Below are positions 1-8,842 of a stretch of 64,000 nucleotides of DNA, in pieces. The DNA lies in assembly GCF_004366075.1 (NCBI RefSeq), contig NZ_SODU01000001.1, forward strand, positions 372,001 to 436,000, given 5' to 3'. The notes under the pieces were generated by a model. The model made no database searches and was not told the DNA's origin. It saw only the letters and a program-made list of their open reading frames with translations. The number at the start of each line of letters is the position of its first letter. The stretch's first letter is position 1. Source of the DNA: Kribbella pratensis. Lineage in GTDB: Bacteria > Actinomycetota > Actinomycetes > Propionibacteriales > Kribbellaceae. Both the position numbers and the translations under genes were made by a program.

Positions 1-102
1 GGTCCCGGTGGTGGTGACGTAGCCCGAGTTGGCCCAGTCGTAGAGACTGAATCCCCAGTACTCGCGCTTGTCGACCGCCGGCGGGGCGGAGAGGAATCCC
101 AT
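1..102 (-). CDS. MFS transporter, UMF1/Atg22-like (N-terminal fragment)
   Basis: Only the first 34 codons lie in the window; the gene runs off the left edge. The reading frame starts at an ATG at 102 and contains YWGFSLYDWANSGY. A tyrosine-aspartate-tryptophan-alanine-asparagine motif ahead of the first membrane helix is the hallmark of the UMF1 (Atg22-like) branch of the major facilitator superfamily. It follows the phosphodiesterase gene on the same strand after 54 bp and could be co-transcribed. No Shine-Dalgarno sequence is visible before the ATG. The substrate cannot be inferred. Confidence 0.75.
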   Translation of the reverse strand, partial: MGFLSAPPAVDKREYWGFSLYDWANSGYVTTTGT

Positions 103-156
103 GCGCGGAAGTGTGTCAGGTCCGGGGGACGATGCGGCGTACCCGCGGATAACACT

Positions 157-909
157 TCAACTCCACTGACCCCGCTCTTTCAGGACGTCGCGAAGCAGGT
201 CCGTGCGGTCGGTGATGATGCCGTCGACGCCGGCGTCGAGCAGCCGGTTCATCGCGTCCGGGTCGTCGATCGTCCAGACGTGCACCTGCTTGCCCCGGGA
301 GTGCGCGCGCTTGACCAGGCCGGGCGTGAGCACGTGGAGCGCGCCGTACCGCTCGGGGATCTGCAGGCAGGCGCCGGCCGCGTTCAGGGCGAACGGCAGG
401 AACCGGATCAGGGCGATCTCCCACTCGCCGTACCCCGTGCACAGCCGCGGCCCGAGCAGCTTGCGGATCCGGCGGACCCGCGACTGGGAGAACGAGGACA
501 CGCAGATCCGGTCGATCGCGTCGGCGGCCCGCAGGACCTTCGCGGCCGGTTCGAGGCCGCCCTCGGCCTTGATGTCGAGGTTGAACCGGGTCTCCGGGAA
601 GTGCTCGAGCAGCTCGTCCAGGCGGGGGATCGGCTCGTGGCCGTTGATCTTCGCCTTGCTGACCTCCGACCACGGCAGCTCCGTGATCACGCCGGTCCGG
701 TCGGTGACCCGGTCGAGCCGGTCGTCGTGGAACGCGATCACGACGCCGTCGCTGGTCGCGTGCAGGTCGGTCTCCAGGTACCGGTACCCGAGGTCGACGG
801 CGTTCTGGAACGCGTGCAGCGAGTTCTCGTAGCCGATGTTGTCCGGGTGCTTGGCGCCGCCTCGATGGGCCATCGCGATCGGTCCGTCATGGTCGAGGTA
901 GGGGTGCAC
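157..909 (-). CDS. Glycerophosphodiester phosphodiesterase family protein
   Basis: A 250-residue GDPD-fold enzyme expected to hydrolyse glycerophosphodiesters to glycerol-3-phosphate and an alcohol. The catalytic His is in MAHRGG near residue 15. The metal ligands follow in LETDLH and the second His in AFHDD. No signal peptide is seen, so it is probably cytoplasmic. I chose the GTG at 909 (protein begins VHPYLDHDGP) because it gives the usual N-terminus just ahead of the HRGG motif; the open frame continues upstream into the divergent aminotransferase gene without homology. Only 22 bp separate it from that gene. Confidence 0.88.
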   Translation of the reverse strand: MHPYLDHDGPIAMAHRGGAKHPDNIGYENSLHAFQNAVDLGYRYLETDLHATSDGVVIAFHDDRLDRVTDRTGVITELPWSEVSKAKINGHEPIPRLDELLEHFPETRFNLDIKAEGGLEPAAKVLRAADAIDRICVSSFSQSRVRRIRKLLGPRLCTGYGEWEIALIRFLPFALNAAGACLQIPERYGALHVLTPGLVKRAHSRGKQVHVWTIDDPDAMNRLLDAGVDGIITDRTDLLRDVLKERGQWS

Positions 910-931
910 GTGTGCAGTATGTACCGTTTGG

Positions 932-2068
932 GTGGTGACAGTACTCCGCTCCCGCCCCGATCTGTGGACTCTCGATCCCGGCGTTCTGCACCTCAACCAC
1001 GGTTCGTACGGCGCTGTGCCGCGCCGCACGCAGGACGTGATGGCCGGCCTCCGTGCCGAGATGGACGCCAACCCGATGGTCTGGTTCCGTACGGTCGCCG
1101 ACCGGCTGACCGCGAGCCGCCTGGCGCTGGCGGCATACCTGGAGACCGACCCTGACGGGTTCGCGCTGGTCCCGAACGCGAGCGCCGGCGTGACCGTCGC
1201 GCTCCAGACCCTGCCGATCCCGGCCGGCAGCCGGATCGTGCTGACCGACCACGCGTACGGCGCGGTGCGGTTCGCGGCCGAGCGGTTCGCGAAGGCGCAC
1301 GGCGCCGAGGTGGTGATCGTCGAGATCCCGATCGAGGCCGACGACGAGACCGTGGTCGCGCTGATCGCGGACCGCCTGGACGGCGCATCTGTCCTGATCG
1401 TGGACCAGATCACGTCCGGTACGGCGAAGGTCTTCCCGATCGATGCGCTGGTGGCGGCCTCCCATGAGCGCGGCGTACCGATCGTGGTCGACGGCGCGCA
1501 CGCCCCGGCGCTGATCGACGCACCGGCCGCCGCGGGCGCCGACTTCTGGACCGGCAACTTCCACAAGTGGCCGGCCGCGCCGCGGGCAACGGCCGGGCTG
1601 GTCGTCGCCGAGCAGTGGCGTACGGCGTCGATGCCGCTGATCGTGTCGTGGTCGGAGTACGACGAGCGGATGCCGGAGCGCTTCGACATGCTCGGCACGT
1701 ACGACTACGTGCCGTGGATCGCGGCCCCGGAGTCGTTGCGGGTCCTGGCGGACCTGGACTGGCCGACCCGTCGCCCGCAGCTGACCACGTTGGTCGAGGA
1801 GGGCGCGAAGGTCCTGGCGAAGGCGCTCGGGACCGGCGTGGCCGAGGTGGCGCACCCACCGGCGACGATGCGCCTGGTCGAGCTGCCGTCCTCGGTCGAT
1901 CTCAGCGGCGGCGACGCGCTGAAGCTGCGGGTGTCCCGCGAACTGAAGGCCGAGATCACGCTCACCGGCTTCGACGACCGTGGGTTCATCCGGCTCTCGG
2001 CGCACGCGTACAACTCGATCGCGGACTACGAGAAACTGTCGGAGGGCCTTCCTAAGGTTCTGGCGTGA
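932..2068 (+). CDS. Class V aminotransferase-fold PLP enzyme (isopenicillin-N epimerase-like)
   Basis: A 378-residue pyridoxal-phosphate enzyme of the class V (NifS/isopenicillin-N epimerase) fold. Recognisable parts are LNHGSYGAVPR at the N-terminus, DGAHAPALID (aspartate that contacts the PLP pyridine nitrogen) and GNFHKW, whose lysine near residue 212 should bind PLP. Family members act as epimerases, desulfurases or lyases, so the substrate is unknown. The start is a GTG at 932, with another GTG at 935. The stop overlaps the next gene by 4 bp (GTGA), so the methyltransferase is probably translationally coupled. Confidence 0.85.
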   Translation: MVTVLRSRPDLWTLDPGVLHLNHGSYGAVPRRTQDVMAGLRAEMDANPMVWFRTVADRLTASRLALAAYLETDPDGFALVPNASAGVTVALQTLPIPAGSRIVLTDHAYGAVRFAAERFAKAHGAEVVIVEIPIEADDETVVALIADRLDGASVLIVDQITSGTAKVFPIDALVAASHERGVPIVVDGAHAPALIDAPAAAGADFWTGNFHKWPAAPRATAGLVVAEQWRTASMPLIVSWSEYDERMPERFDMLGTYDYVPWIAAPESLRVLADLDWPTRRPQLTTLVEEGAKVLAKALGTGVAEVAHPPATMRLVELPSSVDLSGGDALKLRVSRELKAEITLTGFDDRGFIRLSAHAYNSIADYEKLSEGLPKVLA

Positions 2069-2694
2069 ACGATATCCAAGGTTCGTACAACGCGGCTGCC
2101 ACCGACTACCACGCGATTCTGCGCGACTATCACCGCGCGGATCCGTTCGAGAAAGGGGCCCTCGACTACTTCTGCCAGCTGGTCACCGACGGGCCGGTGG
2201 GGGATCTCGGGTGCGGCACCGGGCGGATCACGACGTACCTGGCCGGCCGCGGGATGGACGTGTTCGGGGTCGATCTGACGCCGGGGATGATCGAGGTGGC
2301 CCGGCGGGAGTACCCGGAGCTGCGGTTCGAGGTCGGGTCGCTGTACGACCTGGATCTGAAGGACGGTGAGCTGGCCGGGGCCCTCGCGTGGTATTCGCTC
2401 GTTCACACTCCACGCGAGGACCTGCCGGCGGTGTACGCGGAGCTGTTCCGCGTGCTGCGGCCCGGCGGCCACCTCGTGCACGGCTTCAAGGTCGGTGCCG
2501 GCAGCCGGCACCTGAGCACCGGCTACGGTCACGACATCGACCTCGAGGTCTACATGTACGACGTCGCGGACGTCGCCGGGCTGCTCGCGAGCGCCGGGTT
2601 CGCCGAGGTGGCGACCCTGACGCGCGCGGCGCTGCCCGGTGAGAAGGACGCGGGCCAGGCGGCCCTGATCGTCCGCAAACCGGCTACCCCTTGA
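2065..2694 (+). CDS. Class I SAM-dependent methyltransferase
   Basis: A 209-residue methyltransferase with motif I VGDLGCGTGRIT near residues 46-57, an acidic post-I motif (VFGVDLTPGM) and a C-terminal beta-strand region, typical of small-molecule methyltransferases in the UbiE/COQ5-like group. It starts with GTG overlapping the aminotransferase stop. Its 3' end overlaps the convergent permease gene by 11 bp. The acceptor is unknown. Coupling to an aminotransferase-fold enzyme suggests a shared amine or amino-acid-derived substrate, but that is inference. Confidence 0.85.
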   Translation: MNDIQGSYNAAATDYHAILRDYHRADPFEKGALDYFCQLVTDGPVGDLGCGTGRITTYLAGRGMDVFGVDLTPGMIEVARREYPELRFEVGSLYDLDLKDGELAGALAWYSLVHTPREDLPAVYAELFRVLRPGGHLVHGFKVGAGSRHLSTGYGHDIDLEVYMYDVADVAGLLASAGFAEVATLTRAALPGEKDAGQAALIVRKPATP

Positions 2695-3535
2695 CCGCTC
2701 CGGACGTCATACCCGCCACGATCTGCCGGTTGAAGAACAGGAACATGATCAGCGGCGGGATCGTGATCAGCAGGATGTCCATGAACAGCAGGTTGTACTG
2801 GGTGCTGAACTGGCCGGAGAAGTTGTAGAGGGTCAGCTGGACGGTGGCGTTCTTGTCGCCGGGCAGGAAGTACAGCGGGTTCACGAAGTCGTTGAACACG
2901 TTGACCGACTGGACCACGACGACCGTGATGATGACGGATCTGAGCAGCGGGAAGATGACCCGGAAGAACAGCCGCAAGGGCCCGGCTCCGTCGATGATCG
3001 CCGCCTCGTCCAGCTCGCGGGGAATGGTCGCGACGAAGGCCCGGAACAACAGGATGCAGAACGACAGCCCGAACGCGATCTCGATCAGGATCAGCCCTGG
3101 CATGGTCTTGAACAGCCCGAGCTTCTGCAGCACCCAGATCGTCGGTACGACGGCCGGCGGGATGATCAGCCCGGACAGCACCAGGAAGTTGATGAAGCCG
3201 TTCCACTTGCTCTTCCGCCGCTGCAGCACGAACCCGGCCATGGCCGCCAGCACCACCATCCCGGCGACGCTGGCCACGGTCAGGATCGTGCTGTTGATGA
3301 ACGCGATCACCAGCATGTAGTCGCGGGCCTTGACCACGTCGACGAAGTTCTGCACGAACTGGAACTGGTGCGGCCAGGAGAAGTCCAGGTCCGCGGACTG
3401 CTGCCGGTCCTTCACCGCGGTCAGCACGATGAACGCGAACGGGATGATGAAGACCACGATCGAGGACACGATCGCGACCGCGCTGAGCACGTAGCTCCGG
3501 CCCGGCCGGTGGTTGACGAGTTCTGCGGTGCTCAC
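2684..3535 (-). CDS. Carbohydrate ABC transporter permease, MalG-like
   Basis: A 283-residue inner-membrane permease with about six hydrophobic helices and the cytoplasmic EAA loop (EAAIIDGAGPLRLFFRVIFP) that docks to the ATPase. This identifies the MalG-type subunit of a CUT1 sugar importer. The GTG start at 3535 overlaps the stop of the MalF-like gene by 4 bp. It is the last gene of the operon that begins with the rhamnosidase. No ATPase gene is present in the operon, so a shared MsiK-type ATPase encoded elsewhere is expected. Confidence 0.9.
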   Translation of the reverse strand: MSTAELVNHRPGRSYVLSAVAIVSSIVVFIIPFAFIVLTAVKDRQQSADLDFSWPHQFQFVQNFVDVVKARDYMLVIAFINSTILTVASVAGMVVLAAMAGFVLQRRKSKWNGFINFLVLSGLIIPPAVVPTIWVLQKLGLFKTMPGLILIEIAFGLSFCILLFRAFVATIPRELDEAAIIDGAGPLRLFFRVIFPLLRSVIITVVVVQSVNVFNDFVNPLYFLPGDKNATVQLTLYNFSGQFSTQYNLLFMDILLITIPPLIMFLFFNRQIVAGMTSGAVKG

Positions 3536-4458
3536 ATGTCCACCTCTTTCCGGTTCAGGAACCACGACAGCGGCAGGATGATCGCGGTGACGACGACGAA
3601 CAGGATCACGTTGCCGGCGGTCGACAGGCCGTAGAACCCGGCCTGGTACTGCTTGTAGATCACCGACGAGATCACGTCCGAGGTGAACCCGGGCCCGCCG
3701 CGCGTCATCGCCCAGATCAGCTCGAAGGACCGCAGGCCGCCGATCAGGGACAGGATGATCACGGTGACGGTGGCCGGCTTGCACAGCGGCAGGACGATCC
3801 GGCGGAACGACTCCCACGACCCGGCGCCGTCCACCCGGGCGGCCTCCATGTACTCCCGCGGGATCGACACGATGCCGGCGATGTAGATCAGGGTCGCCAG
3901 CCCGACGCCCTTCCAGACATCGACCGCGGCGATCGACATCAGCGCCCATTTCGGGTCGGTCAGCCACCCAGGGCCCTGGATGCCGAGCACACCCAGGGCG
4001 CCGTTGATGATGCCGCGCTCGGGGTTCATCAGCACCTGGAACAGCAGGCCGACGCCGACGGTGCTGACCAGCACCGGGAAGAACACCACCGACCGCAGAT
4101 ACCCGCGGCCGACGATCCGCGACGTCAGCAGGACGGCGAGCAACAGACCGAGCACGACCTTCGAACCCGACGTCACCACGGCGTAGATCAAGGTGTTGGT
4201 GAAGCCCTTGACCAGCGCCGGCTCCTGGAAGAAGGTGACGAAGTTGTCGAACCCGATGAACTTCGACTCGAACAGGCTCCACCGGGTCAGGCTGTAGTAG
4301 AACGACGCGAACGTCGGGACCAGGAACAGCACGGAGTAGAGCACCGCGGTCGGCAGGTAGAACCAGAACGAGTACGGCGTGTAGACCTTCCCCCCGCCCG
4401 CAGGCGCGGCCGGGGTCGAGTCAACGCGGTCCTGAGGACGGGCCGAGGTAACGGTCAT
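3532..4458 (-). CDS. Carbohydrate ABC transporter permease, MalF-like
   Basis: A 308-residue permease starting MTVTSARPQD, with a cytoplasmic N-terminus of about 30 residues, then six predicted helices and an EAA loop (EAARVDGAGSWESFRRIVLP). It pairs with the MalG-like permease. The ATG at 4458 lies 4 bp after the binding-protein stop. The open frame continues further upstream into the binding-protein gene, but that part is not homologous to permeases. The probable substrate is a rhamnoside or its released sugar, inferred from the linked rhamnosidase. Confidence 0.9.
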   Translation of the reverse strand: MTVTSARPQDRVDSTPAAPAGGGKVYTPYSFWFYLPTAVLYSVLFLVPTFASFYYSLTRWSLFESKFIGFDNFVTFFQEPALVKGFTNTLIYAVVTSGSKVVLGLLLAVLLTSRIVGRGYLRSVVFFPVLVSTVGVGLLFQVLMNPERGIINGALGVLGIQGPGWLTDPKWALMSIAAVDVWKGVGLATLIYIAGIVSIPREYMEAARVDGAGSWESFRRIVLPLCKPATVTVIILSLIGGLRSFELIWAMTRGGPGFTSDVISSVIYKQYQAGFYGLSTAGNVILFVVVTAIILPLSWFLNRKEVDM

Positions 4459-4462
4459 AACC

Positions 4463-5794
4463 TCACCAACCCGCCAGCCCGAGTTGCTGGGCCTGCTTCT
4501 TGACGTCCTCGTCGTACCGGGCGGCGCCGTCCTTCGCCTTCCGGATGCCGGACCCGACCTCGACGGTGATCTGCTCCAGCGACGGGCCCTTGACCGGCGA
4601 GAGGAACTCCAGCGCAAGGCTGGACGCGCCCGGCTTGTCGAGGTACGGCTGCATGTCCTTGATGGCCCGCGGTACGTCGTTGCCGAGCGTGCAGCCCTTG
4701 ACCGCGTACGGACCGGTCGGTGCGCCGGCCTTGGTCTGCGACGCGCAGCCGTCCGGACTGGCGACGAAGGCGAGGAACTTCTTGGCCGCGTCGAGCTTGT
4801 CGCCCTCGGTGGTCTTGGGGATGTACAGGCCGCCCGGCGTCCACAGCGTCAGGCCGTTCTTGCTCGCGTCGTCACCAGGGAGCGCGAACAGTCCGACGGT
4901 CTTGGCCGCGTCCGGGTAGGTGGCGATCATGTTGGCGACCACGCCGGACAGGATCGGGTAGTGCGCGCCCTTGCCAGTGGCAAGCATCTTGAGACCGTCC
5001 GGCAGCTTGGCCGAGGCGAAGTCCTTGTTCTCGTAGCCGGCGTCGTGGACGGCCTGGGTGTGCTCGAAGCCCTTCAGCGCGGCCGGTGACGTCGCGTACT
5101 TCGCCTGGTTCTTGGTGTACTTGTCGGCGAAGTCCGGCTCGGCCGCTGAGACGTTGTGGAAGTCGCCGAGGACGAACAGTTGCGACGTCCAGGTTTCGCC
5201 GTACGTCTGGATGACGGGGGCTACGCCACCGCCGCCGGCCTTGATCTTGGCGTTGTTCGCCATGAACTCGGCCCACGTCGTCGGCACCTTCAGGCCGAGC
5301 TTCTCGTAGACCGGGATGCTGTAGAGGACCGCGCCACCCATGAACCCGCCGACGGGTGCGCCGTACACCTGCCCGTCGGCGGTCACGGTCTTCTTGAAGT
5401 TGTCGTCCAGGTTGGCGACCCACGGCTCGTCGTTGACCGAGAGCAGGTTCTTCTGCGGCGCGATCGCGTTGAACAGCGACCCGGTGTTGTAGTTGAACAC
5501 GTCGACCATGTCGCCGGTCGACAGCCGGGTCTTGATGATGTTGTCGCCCTCGGTGCCACCCGGCCGGGTCTCGACCTTCACGGTGATGTTCGAGTTCTTC
5601 GCGTGGAAGTCCTTGGCGAGTTGCTCGGCCTCCTTCACGTCCTGGTCCTGGTTCGTGGTCAGGTACGTGATCTCGACCGCGCCGCTGCCACCGGCGTCGT
5701 CGCTGGATCCGAGACTGCCCGCGCTGCACGCGGCAAGGGTTAGGGAACAGACAGCCAGCAGTGCGAGACCGCTGGCTCCTGGGCGGAACCTCAT
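4463..5794 (-). CDS. Extracellular sugar-binding lipoprotein of ABC transporter
   Basis: A family 1 (CUT1) solute-binding protein of 443 residues. The signal peptide ends in the lipobox LAAC with Cys about residue 23, so it is a lipoprotein anchored outside the membrane. The body has the usual features, including a DVFNYNTGS segment and a WAEFMANN region. Two ATG codons stand side by side; the second (5794) has GGAGG at 5804-5800 with 5-nt spacing, the first only 2 nt, so I chose 5794. It sits between the rhamnosidase and the permeases and should deliver the sugar to them. Confidence 0.9.
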   Translation of the reverse strand: MRFRPGASGLALLAVCSLTLAACSAGSLGSSDDAGGSGAVEITYLTTNQDQDVKEAEQLAKDFHAKNSNITVKVETRPGGTEGDNIIKTRLSTGDMVDVFNYNTGSLFNAIAPQKNLLSVNDEPWVANLDDNFKKTVTADGQVYGAPVGGFMGGAVLYSIPVYEKLGLKVPTTWAEFMANNAKIKAGGGGVAPVIQTYGETWTSQLFVLGDFHNVSAAEPDFADKYTKNQAKYATSPAALKGFEHTQAVHDAGYENKDFASAKLPDGLKMLATGKGAHYPILSGVVANMIATYPDAAKTVGLFALPGDDASKNGLTLWTPGGLYIPKTTEGDKLDAAKKFLAFVASPDGCASQTKAGAPTGPYAVKGCTLGNDVPRAIKDMQPYLDKPGASSLALEFLSPVKGPSLEQITVEVGSGIRKAKDGAARYDEDVKKQAQQLGLAGW

Positions 5795-5854
5795 CATGAC
5801 CTCCAAGGGATGTACATCGCGGCAGCGGGGCGGTCGGTGAGTTGGGTCAGTGGG

Positions 5855-8644
5855 TCAGTGGCTGAGCCGTGCGTCGAGCTCGGCCTGCAGGGCCTGGGCG
5901 TCGGGGTTCTTGCGGAAGCGGCCGAGCACGGGGATCAGATCCGCGGCCGGCTGGTCGAGGTAGCGCTCCAGGCGGGTGGTGAGGTCGGTGTCGGCGGTGA
6001 CCACCTCGTCTTCGACGGCGGCCGCGACGATCGCGGTCCAGGCCGGTGCGTTGTCGATGAGCTGGCGGATCGTGGCGTCGGCAGGCACGCCCGGCGTCTC
6101 GGCGTACGGGTCGTCGGCGGTCCACTCGTGCGTTCCGTGACCGACCTCGACCGGCTCGTCCTGTCCAGGAACGGCGACCTTGGCCTTGGATCCGACCGGC
6201 ACCGTCACGGAGAGGGTGACCTGACCGTTGTCACGCACCCACGCCGCGGAAGCCTCGCCGTACGGCGTGAGGTGTTTGGCGGATGCCTTCGTCAGGTGGT
6301 CGGTGAGGAGCGGGCGCACCTCGAAGGTTCGGTAACCGGGATCGACCGGGGCCAGCCCCGCCACCCGGCGGTGCATCCAGTCGGCGACGGCGCCGAGGGC
6401 GTAGTGGTTGAACGACGTCATCTCGCCGGGGTTGATGCTGCCGTCGGGCAGCATGCTGTCGTAGCGTTCCCAGACCGTCGTGGCTCCCATCGTCACTGCG
6501 TACAGCCAAGACGGGCACCCTGTCTGTAGCAAGAGGCGGTATGCCAGGTCAGGATGTCCGGAATCGGCCAGCGCGTCGGAGATCAGCGGCGTTCCGACGA
6601 ATCCGGTACTGATCCGGAAACTCGACGTCCGGACGAGATCGGCGAGGCGCTCGCCGGCGCCGCGCCGCTGGGTGTCGGTCGGTAGCAGGGCCCACTGCAG
6701 GGCGAGGGCGTAAGTCGTTGCCGCATCGCTCAGTACCCGGCCACCGGCGGTGACATACTCGGCGGCGAACGCCTTCCGGACGCCGTCGGCCAGATTGGCG
6801 TACTGCCGGGCGACGTCGGGCTGGCCGACGATCTCGGCGGCCTGCGCGACGACCTCGGCCGAGCGGGCCAGGTGCGCAGTCGCGACCACGTCGGCGTCGG
6901 CCTTGGCCTTGAACGCGTTCTCCGGGGGAGCCGTCGGGTCGAGCCAGTCACCGAACTGGAAGCCTCCGGACCACAGCAGGTTGCTGCCGGCCAGATCGGC
7001 CATCTTGTCGACCCACGCGCGCATGCTCGGCAGTTGCCGGGCGAGCAGACCGGCGTCGCCCGTGCGCTGGTAGATGACCCAGGGCACGATCGTTGCCGCG
7101 TCACCCCAAGCCGCGGTCGCCGGGTGCTCGTCCTTCAGCACGTCCGGGATGACGTACGGCACGGAGCCGTCCTTCTGCTGCTCGGCCGCCAGATCGGCGA
7201 GCCAGTTGGTGAGGAATCCGGCGGTGTCGAACAGGAACGTCGCGGTCGGCGAGAAGACCTGGATGTCGCCGGTCCAGCCGAGGCGCTCGTCGCGCTGCGG
7301 GCAGTCGGTCGGTACGTCGACGAAGTTGCCGCGCATGCCCCAGACCACGTTCTCGTGGAACTTGTTGAGCAGCTCGTCGGACGATTCGAACCAGCCGGTA
7401 CGGCGCAGGTCGGTGCCGACGACGACCGCCACGATGTCGTCCTTCGAGAGCGCGCTCACTCCCGATACTTCGGCGTACCGGAAGCCGTGGAAGGTGAGTG
7501 GCGAGTCGAGGGTCACCTCGTCGGGGCCGGCGAGGATGTAGGTGTCAGTGGCCTTCGCGGTGCGGAGCGGGCGGACGCCGAGCTCGCCGTTCTCCAGGAC
7601 TTCCGCGTGGCGCAGGACGATCTCGTCGCCCTCGGCCTGGCCGCGGACAGTGAGGCGGACGCGGCCGACGAGGTTCTGGCCGAAGTCGACGAGGGTCTTA
7701 CCGGAGGGGGACGTGGTGATCTCGACCGCGGGCAGGACGTCGGTGATCCGGACCGGCGGGCCGTCGGGAGCGACGAGCAGGTTCAGGTCGGCGTCGAGAA
7801 CGTCCACCAGAGAGCGCTCTCCGGGTTCTCTGCGCAGGTCCGTGGTCTGGCCGTCGTACAGGTCGTCGGCGAGGACGTTGCTCTCCCGGGAGGTCCAGGT
7901 GCCGTCGCTCGCGAACGTGTGGATCTGACCGTCCTCGGTGGTGACCTCGAGTTGGGCGAGGACGGCGAGGCGTTCGCCGTACAACTGCTTCTGGTGCTGG
8001 AAGCCGATCCGGCCGCGGTACCAGGCGTTGCCGAGGAGGAACTCGAGCGTGTTCTCACCAGGTCGAACAAGCTCGGTGACGTCGTACGTCTGGTAGCGGA
8101 GCCGGAACTGGTACGACGTCCAGCCGGGCGCCAGCTCCTCGTTCCCGACCCGTTGCCCGTTGAGCTCGGGGATGTAGATGCCGTGCGAAGTCGCGTACAA
8201 GCGGGCCTTCACGACGCCGTCCGGGAGGTTCGCGGTGCCGGCGATCAGTGGAGCGGGGGAGCCGTGCGGGTTGTTCTTCGGGCTGACGAACCGGGCCGTC
8301 CAGTCGTCCGGCGTGAGCAGCCCGGTCTCGACTGTTGCGGGCTCGCTCCATTCGCTCCAGTCGTCGTTCCCCCGGACGCGGACCCGCACCTGAGCGGACT
8401 CACGCGAGGCGAGCGCCGCGCCCGGCCACGGCACCAGGACCTGGTCGGGGGACTGGACGGTGAAGACCTCGGTGGTTCCGGTGGTGATCTCGACCTCGTA
8501 CGCCGTCTGCGTGTAGCCGGCGTCCGCGGCGGGGACCTGCCAGGAGATCCGCGGGCTCGCGGTGCCGAGACCCAGAACGGTGCCGGATTCTGGCGCCTGC
8601 TGATGCTCGAAGCGGAGGGCGGTGGGTGCGGCGAGTTGCGACAT
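5855..8644 (-). CDS. Alpha-L-rhamnosidase (GH78)
   Basis: A 929-residue GH78 enzyme that removes terminal L-rhamnose from glycosides by inversion. Order of parts: an N-terminal Fn3-like beta domain (about 10-105), two jelly-roll domains, the alpha/alpha-barrel catalytic domain (about 420-770) and a C-terminal beta-sandwich. The catalytic-acid motif CPQRDERLGWTGD lies at about residues 446-459. There is no signal peptide, so it is probably cytoplasmic and acts on imported rhamnosides. The ATG at 8644 (MSQLAAPTALRFEHQ) fits the family start; an upstream ATG at 8707 would add 21 unlike residues. It is first in the operon and diverges from the AraC gene. Confidence 0.93.
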   Translation of the reverse strand: MSQLAAPTALRFEHQQAPESGTVLGLGTASPRISWQVPAADAGYTQTAYEVEITTGTTEVFTVQSPDQVLVPWPGAALASRESAQVRVRVRGNDDWSEWSEPATVETGLLTPDDWTARFVSPKNNPHGSPAPLIAGTANLPDGVVKARLYATSHGIYIPELNGQRVGNEELAPGWTSYQFRLRYQTYDVTELVRPGENTLEFLLGNAWYRGRIGFQHQKQLYGERLAVLAQLEVTTEDGQIHTFASDGTWTSRESNVLADDLYDGQTTDLRREPGERSLVDVLDADLNLLVAPDGPPVRITDVLPAVEITTSPSGKTLVDFGQNLVGRVRLTVRGQAEGDEIVLRHAEVLENGELGVRPLRTAKATDTYILAGPDEVTLDSPLTFHGFRYAEVSGVSALSKDDIVAVVVGTDLRRTGWFESSDELLNKFHENVVWGMRGNFVDVPTDCPQRDERLGWTGDIQVFSPTATFLFDTAGFLTNWLADLAAEQQKDGSVPYVIPDVLKDEHPATAAWGDAATIVPWVIYQRTGDAGLLARQLPSMRAWVDKMADLAGSNLLWSGGFQFGDWLDPTAPPENAFKAKADADVVATAHLARSAEVVAQAAEIVGQPDVARQYANLADGVRKAFAAEYVTAGGRVLSDAATTYALALQWALLPTDTQRRGAGERLADLVRTSSFRISTGFVGTPLISDALADSGHPDLAYRLLLQTGCPSWLYAVTMGATTVWERYDSMLPDGSINPGEMTSFNHYALGAVADWMHRRVAGLAPVDPGYRTFEVRPLLTDHLTKASAKHLTPYGEASAAWVRDNGQVTLSVTVPVGSKAKVAVPGQDEPVEVGHGTHEWTADDPYAETPGVPADATIRQLIDNAPAWTAIVAAAVEDEVVTADTDLTTRLERYLDQPAADLIPVLGRFRKNPDAQALQAELDARLSH

Positions 8645-8791
8645 GTGACTCCAACCAGGGCGCTGATCAGGACGGTCTGTGAAACGATTCATTGGGTGCT
8701 CTGACAAAACGCTCGATCTTTGGCTGATGGACCGGCGAGGACGTTTCGCCTGTTCCCTGATCCTGCGACCGGCAGTCGCCGGCCACTAGCC

Positions 8792-8822
8792 CGATGTGCA
8801 CTCGATCTAGCACGATCTGCAC
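8792..8822. promoter_or_regulatory. Direct-repeat operator between rhamnosidase operon and araC-type gene
   Basis: Two direct repeats, CGATGTGCAC at 8792-8801 and CGATCTGCAC at 8813-8822, differ at one base and start exactly 21 bp apart (two helical turns). This spacing is typical for AraC-family half-sites. They lie 20-50 bp ahead of the regulator start and about 150 bp ahead of the rhamnosidase start, inside the 198-bp divergent intergenic region. Binding by the adjacent AraC protein is inferred. Confidence 0.5.
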
Positions 8823-8842
8823 CTTGGCTCGTATCGTGAGGC

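Noticed and set aside
116..673. Reading frame opposite the phosphodiesterase gene
   Set aside because: Arginine- and proline-rich composition without motifs; a shadow of the true gene in high-GC DNA. Many similar frames across the window were dropped for the same reason.
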